Below, in pieces: positions 15,851 to 23,912 of a stretch of 64,000 nt of DNA. The stretch is taken from positions 1,178,001 through 1,242,000 of the forward strand of contig NZ_JABANC010000001.1 of assembly GCF_012931685.1 (NCBI RefSeq). Reading direction: 5' to 3'. The DNA is from Hanstruepera ponticola. GTDB taxonomy: Bacteria > Bacteroidota > Bacteroidia > Flavobacteriales > Flavobacteriaceae. Position numbers and translations under genes: made by a program. Position 1 is the stretch's first letter; every line of letters starts with the position of its first letter. The notes beneath the pieces are model-generated. The model made no database searches. It saw only the letters and a program-made list of their open reading frames with translations, and was not told the origin of the DNA.

Positions 15851-16902
15851 CAGGTTACACTTCCTTGGCAGCTACTTCCTGCACCTGCTGTGCAGCCATA
15901 GCAATGTTGCGAAATGACAATAGAACGACCTTCTAGTAATTCAGAGTTATATTCTGAAATATGTTTGGCTTTACTTTTTACAGGTAAATTTAGCATTTGA
16001 TTAAAATCACAATCATACAAATAGCCATCCCAACTCACCGAAATAGTATTCGTACACATAACATTTTTAACAGCTTCTGGATTAAAGGCTTCTACTAACG
16101 AATACATATAATCTTCGTAATTTTCTGAAGCAATTAAATAATCTAAAAATCGACTGATAGGTAAATTAGTTATAGCGAATAAATTATGAAATTGAATATT
16201 AAAATCGTCTAATAAAGCTTTTTTGAAATCCTTTTCCAATGCCATTTGATTCCCAGGTAAAAAAGCTCCAGAAGGATTATAAACTAAATCCAAACGCAAA
16301 TCACTTCCTGGCAAACCGTAACCAATAGCATTTAAATCTTTTAATGCTTGGATTGATTTATCAAAAACACCATTACCACGTTGCTTATCTGTTTTACCTT
16401 TGGTCCAATGTGGCATAGAACTGACAACATGAACATTATGCTTTTTGAAAAATTCTGGTAAATCGTGATATTTTTTATTGGCTCTAATAATGGTCAAGTT
16501 AGAGCGTACAATAAAGTCTTTAATTCCAGCTTTTGAGGCTTCTTCAACAAACCATCTAAAGTTTGGATTCATTTCTGGTGCACCTCCTGTTAAATCTAAT
16601 GTATGTGCTTCAGTTTTTTTAATAACATCAAGACATTGTAACATGGTTTCTTTGGTCATAATTTCTTTGCGATCAGGACCTGCATCTACATGACAATGTG
16701 CACAAACTTGATTGCACATATATCCGACATTTATTTGCAATATTTCAAGTTTGTTTGCTTTTAAAGGGAATTGATTGCTTTCTGCTATTTTATCTTTAAA
16801 TTTTGGCAAGTCACCACTCTGGAAAATACCGTTGGATAATATTTCTACTTGACGTTTACTTTTAGCTAGTTCACTATGACGTTTATGGAGCGATTTCAGC
16901 AT
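15850..16902 (-). CDS. arsS: Arsenosugar biosynthesis radical SAM protein ArsS
   Basis: A 350-residue radical SAM enzyme. The cluster motif CNQVCAHC gives Cys63, Cys67 and Cys70, and the AdoMet-contacting LTGGAPEMNP follows. The C-terminal extension has CTNTISVSWDG-YDCDFNQ and HCYGCTAGAGSSC (Cys334, Cys337, Cys345), the Cys-rich tail that defines this family. ArsS joins a 5'-deoxyadenosyl group to dimethylated arsenic, giving dimethylarsinoyl-5'-deoxyadenosine. It follows the AhpD-like gene with no gap (16903/16902). The identification is strong because both halves and the gene context match. Confidence 0.94.
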   Translation of the reverse strand: MLKSLHKRHSELAKSKRQVEILSNGIFQSGDLPKFKDKIAESNQFPLKANKLEILQINVGYMCNQVCAHCHVDAGPDRKEIMTKETMLQCLDVIKKTEAHTLDLTGGAPEMNPNFRWFVEEASKAGIKDFIVRSNLTIIRANKKYHDLPEFFKKHNVHVVSSMPHWTKGKTDKQRGNGVFDKSIQALKDLNAIGYGLPGSDLRLDLVYNPSGAFLPGNQMALEKDFKKALLDDFNIQFHNLFAITNLPISRFLDYLIASENYEDYMYSLVEAFNPEAVKNVMCTNTISVSWDGYLYDCDFNQMLNLPVKSKAKHISEYNSELLEGRSIVISQHCYGCTAGAGSSCQGSVT

Positions 16903-17238
16903 TTATAAATCTAATTTATTGACTTTATTCATCATCTGCACACCATGTACAAGGGATGCGCCACCTCTTATAGCTCCGGCAACATGAAGTGCTTCCATCA
17001 TTTCTTCTTTAGTAATACCACGTTGCAGACCATCACCAGTGTAAGCATCTATACAATAAGGGCATTGTATGGTATGAGCTACCGCTAACGCAATAAGTGA
17101 TTTTTCTCGTTCCGTAAGGCTTCCTTCTTTAAATACCGAATTATAATATTCGAAAAATTTAGAGCCCAATTCTTCATTCCAGTCTGAAATTTTACCGAAC
17201 TTTCTCAAATCAGCTGGATCGTAATAAGTTTTTTGCAT
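16903..17238 (-). CDS. AhpD/carboxymuconolactone decarboxylase-like protein of the arsenosugar cluster
   Basis: A 111-residue all-helical AhpD-fold protein. The redox pair is Cys59-Pro-Tyr-Cys62 followed by IDAYT, close to the CxxC-x3-H/Y pattern of alkylhydroperoxidase AhpD. Proteins of this group travel with ArsS-type radical SAM proteins, and in some organisms the first cysteine is selenocysteine; here it is an ordinary Cys codon. It is the first gene of the arsenosugar operon and may keep trivalent arsenic or thiols reduced (inference). The 152-base gap upstream is shared with the divergent antiporter gene; I see no clear operator in it. Confidence 0.88.
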   Translation of the reverse strand: MQKTYYDPADLRKFGKISDWNEELGSKFFEYYNSVFKEGSLTEREKSLIALAVAHTIQCPYCIDAYTGDGLQRGITKEEMMEALHVAGAIRGGASLVHGVQMMNKVNKLDL

Positions 17239-17390
17239 TTTTTCTTTTTAGGCGATTAATATTTCTACGAAAAAAATGAATATACGGTTTTAAGTCGAAG
17301 TAATTTATTAATGATTACATAAAATTGTGAGGTTTTTCAACTTTTAAAAAAAGTGAAAATAGTATATTGCATATTCAATAAAATTTATTC

Positions 17391-18647
17391 ATGGATTACT
17401 TTCATATCATTACAATACTTGTTGTTTTATCAGCCCTTTTTGGTTATGTAAATGTGCGATTTTTGAAGCTTCCTAACACCATTGGTTTAATGTTTATAAC
17501 TATTGTATTTACAATGGTCGTTTTTGCATTAAGCTATTTTGATTCAACATTATTGGATGCCGAAAAGTATATCATTACGCAAATTGATTTTAAGGAAGTC
17601 TTACTCGATATTATGTTGAGTTTTATGCTATTTGCTGGTGCACTTCATACTAATTTTGAACAGTTGCGCGTGCAACGATGGCCAGTTTTGGTGTTTGCAA
17701 CATTAGGGGTTTTGGCTTCAACTTTTCTTGTGGGTTATGGGATGTATTTTGTTTTACCATTGTTTGGGTTAGAAATCAAACTTATTTATTGTCTCTTATT
17801 TGGTGCGTTAATTTCCCCAACCGATCCCATTGCGGTTTTGGGAATACTTAAAAATGTTGGTGCGCCTAAACAATTAGAAGCAAAAATTGTTGGTGAATCG
17901 TTATTTAATGATGGTGTTGGAGTGGTAATATTTTTAACCATTTTTAAAGTTGCCCAAATAGGACATGGTGAAATTGAAGTTTCTGAGATATTCGAGTTGT
18001 TTGCTGTTGAGGTAATTGGTGGAATTACTTTAGGTCTCGCAATAGGCTGGATTACATACCGATTAATGAGGTCAATAGACGATTATGATATTGAGGTAAT
18101 TATTACTCTCGCCGCTGTTATGGGAGGAACTGTTATTGCACAAGCTTATCATTTATCTGCACCATTAGCAATGGTAACGGCAGGATTGGTTATTGGTAAT
18201 GATACCGTTAGGAATTCTGCCATGTCTGAAATAACAGAAAGTTATGTCGACAAATTTTGGGAACTTATAGATATATTATTGAACACTATTCTGTTTGTTT
18301 TAATAGGAATGGAAATCCTAGTTTTAACATTTGAAACGAATTATATTTCTGCAGGATTAATTGCTATCCCTTTGGTATTATTATGTCGTTATTTGTCTTT
18401 ACTAATTCCAGTTCGATTTTTTGAAAAACGATTAAATTTTGCACCAAAAACCAATTTAATTATGACTTGGGGAGGATTGCGAGGAGGTATTTCAATTGCT
18501 TTAGCATTAGGATTAACCGTTGATATGGAACGTGATTTGTTTTTGGTGATAACCTATTTTATAGTTGTGTTTTCAATATTGATTCAGGGTCTATCACTCG
18601 GAAAATTGGTGAAACGATATGCTTTAACAGAAACTAAATCAGAATGA
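17391..18647 (+). CDS. CPA1-family Na+(K+)/H+ antiporter, NhaP type
   Basis: A 418-residue transporter with about twelve hydrophobic helices. The ion-binding region ALISPTDPIAV (about 138-148) and ESLFNDGVGVVIF (about 168-180) are diagnostic for CPA1 exchangers, and GGLRGGISIALAL near residue 370 is the conserved late helix. It exchanges sodium or potassium for protons over the inner membrane. Its stop overlaps the start of the Crp/Fnr gene by four bases (ATGA), so the regulator is translated from the same message. The coupling suggests ion or pH balance linked to sulfur stress, which is inference. Confidence 0.88.
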   Translation: MDYFHIITILVVLSALFGYVNVRFLKLPNTIGLMFITIVFTMVVFALSYFDSTLLDAEKYIITQIDFKEVLLDIMLSFMLFAGALHTNFEQLRVQRWPVLVFATLGVLASTFLVGYGMYFVLPLFGLEIKLIYCLLFGALISPTDPIAVLGILKNVGAPKQLEAKIVGESLFNDGVGVVIFLTIFKVAQIGHGEIEVSEIFELFAVEVIGGITLGLAIGWITYRLMRSIDDYDIEVIITLAAVMGGTVIAQAYHLSAPLAMVTAGLVIGNDTVRNSAMSEITESYVDKFWELIDILLNTILFVLIGMEILVLTFETNYISAGLIAIPLVLLCRYLSLLIPVRFFEKRLNFAPKTNLIMTWGGLRGGISIALALGLTVDMERDLFLVITYFIVVFSILIQGLSLGKLVKRYALTETKSE

Positions 18648-19270
18648 TTCAAGAACTCATACATAACTACTCACATCTTTTTGAAAAAGAACTTTTAAAT
18701 GAGATTAATCAAGTTGGCACATTTAAAGAAGTTCCTGAAGGTGATAAATTGATTGAGATTGGCCAATATGTAAGATCAATGCCTTTATTAGTTTCTGGTG
18801 CTGTTAAAATATTGCGTGAGGATAATGATGGTGATGAATTACTCCTGTATTTTCTTGAAAAAGGAGATACCTGTGCTATGACATTAACTTGTTGTTTAGG
18901 ACAAACTAAAAGTGAAATACGTGCCATTGCTGAAACTGATGCTAAATTAATCATGATTCCTATCGAAAAAATGGAAGAATGGTCAGCAAAATATAAAAGC
19001 TGGAGAAATTTTGTTTTTGAGAGTTATCATAATCGCCTGAATGAATTACTAGAAACAATCGATAGTATAGCTTTTTTGAAAATGGATGAACGCTTATTGA
19101 AGTATTTGAATGAGAAAGCTCGTATTTCAAACGATAATATTATAAATAGTACACATCAAGAAATAGCTTATGAGTTGCATACTTCACGCGTAGTGATTTC
19201 TAGATTACTCAAAAAACTAGAAAATTTAGGAAAAGTCGAGTTACATAGAAATCATATTGTTCTAAAGTAA
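18644..19270 (+). CDS. Crp/Fnr family regulator with cysteine-rich sensor and NtcA-like helix
   Basis: A 208-residue regulator. Residues 15-110 form the cyclic-nucleotide-like beta roll; in place of the cAMP phosphate cassette it has DTCAMTLTCCLGQTKS, with Cys77, Cys83 and Cys84. The long dimer helix runs from about 111 to 140. The winged HTH is at 168-200 with recognition helix T180-S-R-V-V-I-S-R187. Arg182, Val183 and Arg187 match NtcA rather than CRP (R-E-R), and NtcA binds GTA-N8-TAC. Four such sites lie at downstream promoters, so this protein is the best candidate activator. The ligand is probably not a cyclic nucleotide; thiol chemistry is plausible (inference). Confidence 0.88.
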   Translation: MIQELIHNYSHLFEKELLNEINQVGTFKEVPEGDKLIEIGQYVRSMPLLVSGAVKILREDNDGDELLLYFLEKGDTCAMTLTCCLGQTKSEIRAIAETDAKLIMIPIEKMEEWSAKYKSWRNFVFESYHNRLNELLETIDSIAFLKMDERLLKYLNEKARISNDNIINSTHQEIAYELHTSRVVISRLLKKLENLGKVELHRNHIVLK

Positions 19271-19279
19271 ATATGACAT

Positions 19280-19323
19280 GTAACTATTGTTACTTATTGC
19301 CTATTTATCAATCTGTATCTTTG
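19280..19323 (+). promoter_or_regulatory. Palindromic operator and promoter of the TauE gene
   Basis: The palindrome GTAAC-TATT-GTTAC is at 19280-19293. A TAnnTTTG -7 box (TATCTTTG) is at 19316-19323, leaving exactly 22 bases between. If transcription starts about five bases after the -7 box, the operator is centred near -41.5, the class II activator position. A TTG at 19297-19299 could be a weak -33 element. Confidence 0.8.
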
Positions 19324-19346
19324 CACACATATTTCATTAACGAATT

Positions 19347-20150
19347 ATGGATTTATTAGAAATTTTCGGATATATAAGTGCTTTAATTATTGGCATATCA
19401 TTAGGTCTTATTGGAGGTGGAGGTTCTATATTAGCTGTGCCTGTGTTGGCTTATTTGTTTATGGTAAATGAAAAAGTTGCAACAGCATACTCATTGTTTG
19501 TGGTTGGCTTAAGTGCGCTAATTGGAGGAATAAAACAACATTTCAAGGGTTATGTTGATTGGCGTACGGCTTTTGTATTTGGCGTGCCAGCCATCATAGG
19601 TGTAACTTTGGTGAGGCATTATGTTGTACCAGCACTTCCAGATGTTTTATTTCATATAGGTGAGTTCGAATTTACACGCCGAATGGGCATGTTTGGACTT
19701 TTCGCTCTTTTAATGATTCCTGCAGCTTTTTCTATGTTAAAAAAACGAGAAGAAAAAGCCGATAATAAAGAAATTAAATATAACTATCCATTAATTCTTC
19801 TAGAAGGTTTAGTTGTTGGAGCCATAACAGGTTTTATTGGAGCGGGAGGCGGTTTCTTAATCATTCCAGCCCTGGTAATACTAGCTAATGTGAAAATGAA
19901 AGTTGCCGTAGGCACATCATTAATCATTATAGCCTTTAAATCCTTATTAGGTTTTTTTCTGGGAGATGCTCTGACCATGGAAATAGATTGGGTATTTCTT
20001 TTAACATTTACTGCTCTGTCATTAATTGGTATCTTTATAGGGAGTTATTTAGGGAATTTTATCGATGGTAATAAACTGAAAAAAGGATTTGGTTACTTTA
20101 TTTTTGTGATGGCTATATTTATTTTCTATATGGAGTTTTTCGTGAAATAG
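19347..20150 (+). CDS. TauE/SafE (TSUP) sulfur-compound exporter
   Basis: A 267-residue membrane protein with seven or eight hydrophobic helices in two homologous halves, each opening with a glycine-rich motif (GLIGGGGSILAVPVLAY near residue 21, GFIGAGGGFLIIPALV near 157). TSUP proteins move sulfite, sulfoacetate, thiosulfate or other organosulfur anions. It lies between the Crp/Fnr gene and the persulfide dioxygenase gene and has its own operator-promoter. The likely role is export of sulfite formed by persulfide oxidation (inference). Confidence 0.88.
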   Translation: MDLLEIFGYISALIIGISLGLIGGGGSILAVPVLAYLFMVNEKVATAYSLFVVGLSALIGGIKQHFKGYVDWRTAFVFGVPAIIGVTLVRHYVVPALPDVLFHIGEFEFTRRMGMFGLFALLMIPAAFSMLKKREEKADNKEIKYNYPLILLEGLVVGAITGFIGAGGGFLIIPALVILANVKMKVAVGTSLIIIAFKSLLGFFLGDALTMEIDWVFLLTFTALSLIGIFIGSYLGNFIDGNKLKKGFGYFIFVMAIFIFYMEFFVK

Positions 20151-20154
20151 ATAT

Positions 20155-20198
20155 GTAACTTTAGTTACTGTCAAACTTTAATTAAGGCTTTAAATTTG
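20155..20198 (+). promoter_or_regulatory. Palindromic operator and promoter of the CstB-like gene
   Basis: The palindrome GTAAC-TTTA-GTTAC is at 20155-20168, just after the TauE stop codon. The -7 box TAAATTTG is at 20191-20198, again 22 bases from the palindrome. The start codon at 20221 then gives a leader of about 18 bases. Spacing identical to the TauE promoter argues for one shared activator. Confidence 0.8.
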
Positions 20199-20220
20199 TA
20201 AAAAATTAAAAAACAGAATT

Positions 20221-21633
20221 ATGAAAATTGAACAAATATATACAGGATGTTTAGCGCAAGGCGCTTATTATATTGAAAGTAAAGGCGAAGTGGCCATTAT
20301 AGATCCATTACGGGAAGTAAAGCCGTATATAGATCGAGCCAAAAAAGATCATGCTAAAATCAAATTCATTTTTGAAACGCATTTTCATGCAGATTTTGTA
20401 AGTGGTCATGTAACCCTAGCAAAAGAAACTGGAGCAACCATCATTTATGGGCCAACTGCAAATCCTTCCTTTGAAGCGCATATAGCTAAAGATAACGAAG
20501 AATTCAAACTCGGTGATATCACTATCATAGCTTTGCACACACCGGGGCACACCATGGAGAGTACAACGTATTTGTTACGCGATGAAAATGGTAAAGATCA
20601 TGCTATATTTAGTGGAGACACCTTGTTTTTAGGTGATGTTGGTCGTCCAGATTTAGCTCAAAAGGCGGCTGATATGACACAAGAAGAATTAGCAGGAATG
20701 TTGTTTGATAGTTTGCGTTCTAAAATTATGCCTTTAGCCGATGATGTTATCGTTTATCCAGCACATGGCGCAGGTTCGGCGTGTGGCAAAAATATGATGA
20801 AGGAAACGGTTGATACGCTAGGAAACCAAAAGAACATGAATTATGCCTTAAGAGCTAACATGACAAAAGAAGAATTTATTCAGGAAGTGACAGACGGATT
20901 ACAGGCGCCGCCTAAATATTTTCCTTTAAATGTAAAAATGAATAAAGAAGGATATGATGATATTGATGAGGTTTTGAAACGAGGTACTCAAGCCTTGTCA
21001 CCAGACGCATTTGAAGCTGCAGCCAATGAAACGGAAGCCATTGTTTTAGATGTGCGTCATCAAAACGATTTTGTAAAAGGACATATTCCAAGATCAATTT
21101 TTATTGGAATTGATGGTGGTTTTGCTCCATGGGTTGGAGCACTAATTGCCGATGTAAAACAACCTATTTTATTGGTTACGCCAAAAGGACGTGAAGAAGA
21201 AACTGTAACACGTTTATCACGTGTTGGATTTGATAATACCCTGGGGTATTTAGAAGGTGGTTTTGAAGCTTGGAAAGCGGCTTCTAAAGATTATGATACG
21301 ATCTCATCGATATCTGCAGAAACATTTAAAGCAGCATTAGAAAAAGACGATATTCCAGTTTTTGATGTAAGAAAAGAAGGTGAGTATGCGAGTTCCCATA
21401 TAAAATATGCACATCTTACGCCATTAGATTTTTTGAATGATCATTTAAGTGAGTTTCCAGAAAACGAAACATTTTATGTGCACTGCGCAGGAGGCTATCG
21501 AAGTGTCATAGCCGCTTCTATTTTAAAAAGTCGTGGCATTCATAATTTAGTTGATGTTGCAGGCGGATTTGGAGCCATTAAAAAAGCAGGTATACCAGTA
21601 ACTGAACATGTTTGCCCATCAACTTTAAAATAA
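20221..21633 (+). CDS. CstB-like persulfide dioxygenase with two rhodanese domains
   Basis: A 470-residue three-domain protein. Residues 1-250 are a metallo-beta-lactamase domain of the ETHE1 persulfide dioxygenase type, with THFHADFVSGH (53-63), HTPGHT and FSGDTLFLGDVGRPD. Residues 260-355 are a rhodanese homology domain that has lost its cysteine (VTPKGREEE in the active loop). Residues 360-470 are a rhodanese with Cys422 in FYVHCAGGYRS. The order and the dead middle domain match Staphylococcus CstB, which turns persulfides into thiosulfate. Cytoplasmic. It has its own operator and a strong terminator downstream. Confidence 0.9.
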   Translation: MKIEQIYTGCLAQGAYYIESKGEVAIIDPLREVKPYIDRAKKDHAKIKFIFETHFHADFVSGHVTLAKETGATIIYGPTANPSFEAHIAKDNEEFKLGDITIIALHTPGHTMESTTYLLRDENGKDHAIFSGDTLFLGDVGRPDLAQKAADMTQEELAGMLFDSLRSKIMPLADDVIVYPAHGAGSACGKNMMKETVDTLGNQKNMNYALRANMTKEEFIQEVTDGLQAPPKYFPLNVKMNKEGYDDIDEVLKRGTQALSPDAFEAAANETEAIVLDVRHQNDFVKGHIPRSIFIGIDGGFAPWVGALIADVKQPILLVTPKGREEETVTRLSRVGFDNTLGYLEGGFEAWKAASKDYDTISSISAETFKAALEKDDIPVFDVRKEGEYASSHIKYAHLTPLDFLNDHLSEFPENETFYVHCAGGYRSVIAASILKSRGIHNLVDVAGGFGAIKKAGIPVTEHVCPSTLK

Positions 21634-21654
21634 TTAGATTTTATATTTTCAATT

Positions 21655-21686
21655 AAAAAAAGAGCGTCTACAGACGCTCTTTTTTT
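21655..21686 (+). terminator. Rho-independent terminator after the CstB-like gene
   Basis: Perfect eight-base stem AGAGCGTC/GACGCTCT at 21661-21668 and 21673-21680 with loop TACA, flanked by an A tract before and a T tract after (21681-21686). Works on either strand; here it ends the CstB-like transcript. Confidence 0.93.
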
Positions 21687-21730
21687 GTATCAAATGTTAC
21701 ATTAAAATTTAACCTCTTTTATTAATTTTA
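21687..21730 (+). promoter_or_regulatory. Palindromic operator and promoter of the HMA-cytochrome operon
   Basis: GTATC-AAAT-GTTAC at 21687-21700 matches the palindrome with one mismatch, starting directly after the terminator T tract. At 21723-21730 lies TAATTTTA, a seven-of-eight-like -7 box, 22 bases downstream of the operator, as at the other three promoters. The predicted start site near 21735 leaves a very short leader and favours the ATG at 21749. Confidence 0.68.
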
Positions 21731-21748
21731 TACTTTAAAATGTTACTT

Positions 21749-22027
21749 ATGAAAAAGACAATAAAAATTCAAAATCTAAAATGTGGTGGCTGCGCGCATA
21801 CTATAAAAACAAAACTTTTAGAATTAAAAGGCGTCAAAAACGTAGATGTCATAGTTAATAAAGATGAGGTTGTTTTTAACTACGATTTAGAACCAATAGT
21901 TTTGGAGTTAAAACAGAAACTAAAGGCACTTGGATATCCAGAAATGAATGACGACAATTCGTTAGTTACTAAAGCCAAATCATTCGTGAGTTGTGCAACA
22001 GGAAAACTATCAAATCATGAGAAATAA
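21749..22027 (+). CDS. Heavy-metal-associated (HMA) domain protein
   Basis: A 92-residue cytoplasmic protein with a ferredoxin-like HMA domain at residues 1-66; the metal-binding pair is Cys12 and Cys15 in LKCGGCAHT. A lone cysteine (Cys82) is in the C-terminal tail. The ATG at 21749 is preferred over 21740 because the predicted promoter lies just upstream. Such proteins bind Cu(I) or other soft metals, or persulfide-reactive thiols. Its last 11 bases overlap the cytochrome gene. Role in sulfur handling, perhaps copper supply, is inference. Confidence 0.85.
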   Translation: MKKTIKIQNLKCGGCAHTIKTKLLELKGVKNVDVIVNKDEVVFNYDLEPIVLELKQKLKALGYPEMNDDNSLVTKAKSFVSCATGKLSNHEK

Positions 22028-23024
22028 GTTAATATTCATTTTAATTTTAAGTATAGTAGTTATCAGTTGTAATAACGGTTCCGAAAAGAAAAATGACTAT
22101 ACAGTGGCAACTTCATTAACAAATGAGAAAGAACATCCTGGTAAAAAACTATTAGAAATTAATTGTAATGTATGTCATAGTCCAACTGCAGGACATGATG
22201 AGCGCATTGCGCCACCGATGATAGCTGTGAAAAAGCATTACTTAACAGACGGAATTTCGAAAGAAGACTTTATAAAGAGTATTCAGGACTTCATGAAAAA
22301 TCCTAATGCTCAGGATTCAAAAATGCCTGCTGCAGTTAGACGTTTTGGTGTTATGCCTAAAGCTTCCTATCCAGAATCAACCATTACTTTAATAGCAGAA
22401 TATCTTTATGAATTTGATATTGAACAGCCAGAATGGTTTGAAGATCATTTTCAGCAAGGTCATGAAAGCGAATCTAGAAAAGGAAATGGTATGGGTAAAG
22501 GAAAGATGAAAGATATACAGCAGGCAACAAGATTAGATTCTAATCTTTCATATAAAGACATTGGGATGAAGTACGCTATGGGAACAAAAGCCGAGCTCGG
22601 AAAAAGCTTGATGATGTCTATTCAGAAAAAGGGAATTATAGAAGCTGTTGAATTTTGTAATGAAAAGGCATATCCAATTACTGATAGTATGGCTTTATAT
22701 TATAATGCCACAATAAAACGCGTATCAGATAAGCCAAGAAATCCGAAAAATGCCGCAAAATCAAAAGAAAAATACTATTTGAAGAAATTTGAAAAGGTTA
22801 TAAGTAATAATCAAGAGCCACAACCTATTGTTGAACATTTATCAGATAAAGTAAACTTTTATTATCCTATTACTACTAATTCTATGTGTTTACAATGTCA
22901 TGGTAAAAGTATAGACCATAATGTTTATAGTACTATAAAACGCTTGTATCCAAATGATATGGCCATTGGATATACTGAAAATGAGGTTCGTGGTATGTGG
23001 AGTATTTCGTTTGATAAAAAATAA
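22017..23024 (+). CDS. Di-heme cytochrome c lipoprotein with DUF3365 domain
   Basis: A 335-residue lipoprotein. Start 22017 is chosen because it gives a signal peptide with lipobox VVISC (Cys18). The N-terminal mono-heme domain has CNVCH (50-54) and a later Met-containing region that may give the second axial ligand. The C-terminal part is DUF3365-like with a second heme site CLQCH (291-295). It should sit in the periplasm attached to a membrane and carry electrons. It is second in the HMA-cytochrome-thioredoxin-TPMT operon, two bases before the thioredoxin start. A role as electron acceptor in sulfur oxidation is inference. Confidence 0.85.
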   Translation: MRNKLIFILILSIVVISCNNGSEKKNDYTVATSLTNEKEHPGKKLLEINCNVCHSPTAGHDERIAPPMIAVKKHYLTDGISKEDFIKSIQDFMKNPNAQDSKMPAAVRRFGVMPKASYPESTITLIAEYLYEFDIEQPEWFEDHFQQGHESESRKGNGMGKGKMKDIQQATRLDSNLSYKDIGMKYAMGTKAELGKSLMMSIQKKGIIEAVEFCNEKAYPITDSMALYYNATIKRVSDKPRNPKNAAKSKEKYYLKKFEKVISNNQEPQPIVEHLSDKVNFYYPITTNSMCLQCHGKSIDHNVYSTIKRLYPNDMAIGYTENEVRGMWSISFDKK

Positions 23025-23026
23025 TT

Positions 23027-23323
23027 ATGAGCAATTTTTTAAGTATTATTAATAAAGATAAACCTGTTTTAATCGATTTTTTTGCAGAATGGTGCGGACC
23101 TTGCAAAATGATGAGCCCAATTCTGAAAGAAGTCAAAGATATAATAGGAGATAAGGTGAGTGTTATTAAAATAGATGTTGATAAGAATCAAGAATTAGCA
23201 GCTCAGCTTCAAGTTCGTGGTGTACCAACACTTATTTTGTATAAAAATGGAAAACAATTGTGGAGACAATCTGGAGTGGTTCAAAAAATTGACTTAATAA
23301 AACTTATAGAATCACATGTCTGA
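23027..23323 (+). CDS. Thioredoxin
   Basis: A 98-residue cytoplasmic thioredoxin with the canonical active site WCGPC (Cys23, Cys26), the buried acidic residue in VLIDFFA and the cis-proline RGVPTL. There is no signal peptide. Length is slightly short of the usual 105-110 because the N-terminal helix is trimmed. It overlaps the TPMT-like gene by eight bases. In this operon it may release persulfides from protein or low-molecular thiols (inference). Confidence 0.92.
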   Translation: MSNFLSIINKDKPVLIDFFAEWCGPCKMMSPILKEVKDIIGDKVSVIKIDVDKNQELAAQLQVRGVPTLILYKNGKQLWRQSGVVQKIDLIKLIESHV

Positions 23324-23909
23324 AATTATCGATTTATCTGAAGAGTTTTGGGATAGACGTTATCAAACTAACGACCTAGGTTGGGATATTGGTACAGTTT
23401 CTAGACCCTTAAAAACCTATATTGATCAATTAACAAATAAGGATCTAAAAATTTTAATCCCAGGTGCTGGAAATGCGTATGAAGCAGAATATTTATGGTT
23501 AAATGGTTTTGAAAACGTTTATGTTATAGACTTATCTCAAACAGCTTTAAATAATTTAAAAAAGCGTTTACCTAAAATGCCCAATAATCAATTAATTAAC
23601 GGTAATTTTTTTGATCTAGAAGAATCTTTTGATTTGATTTTAGAGCAAACATTTTTCTGTGCACTTCATCCTAATTTGCGCTCCAATTATGCCGTTAAAA
23701 TGCATGAATTATTAGAGACAGATGGAAAATTAGTTGGTCTTCTTTTTGATGATCCTTTAAACACTACGCATCCACCGTTTGGAGGTTCTAAAAACGAGTA
23801 TATAAAATACTTCGAGCTCTATTTTAAGATTGAAACATTGGAAACCTGTTACAACTCGATTGATAGCAGAAAAGGAAGAGAACTCTTTATAAAGTTACTT
23901 AATAAATAG
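23316..23909 (+). CDS. TPMT-like thiol S-methyltransferase
   Basis: A 197-residue class I methyltransferase of the thiopurine methyltransferase family. Visible are the N-terminal FWDRRYQTNDLGWD helix typical of TPMT, the AdoMet loop IPGAGNAYEAEYL and VIDLSQTAL, and the late FDDPLN segment. Bacterial TPMTs methylate thiols and selenium compounds. Placed last in a sulfur-regulon operon, it could methylate sulfide or persulfide-derived thiols to less reactive products (inference). It converges with the fatty acid hydroxylase gene with a three-base gap. Confidence 0.85.
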   Translation: MSEIIDLSEEFWDRRYQTNDLGWDIGTVSRPLKTYIDQLTNKDLKILIPGAGNAYEAEYLWLNGFENVYVIDLSQTALNNLKKRLPKMPNNQLINGNFFDLEESFDLILEQTFFCALHPNLRSNYAVKMHELLETDGKLVGLLFDDPLNTTHPPFGGSKNEYIKYFELYFKIETLETCYNSIDSRKGRELFIKLLNK

Positions 23910-23912
23910 TCA

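Noticed and set aside
16903-17238. Possible selenocysteine in the AhpD-like protein
   Set aside because: Both active-site codons read as ordinary cysteine, there is no in-frame TGA and no selenium gene in the window.
17300-17318. A GTA...TAC inverted pair in the gap between the arsenosugar operon and the antiporter gene, considered as a fifth regulon site
   Set aside because: The inner spacing is 13 rather than 8 bases and there is no -7 box 22 bases downstream, so it does not fit the operator.
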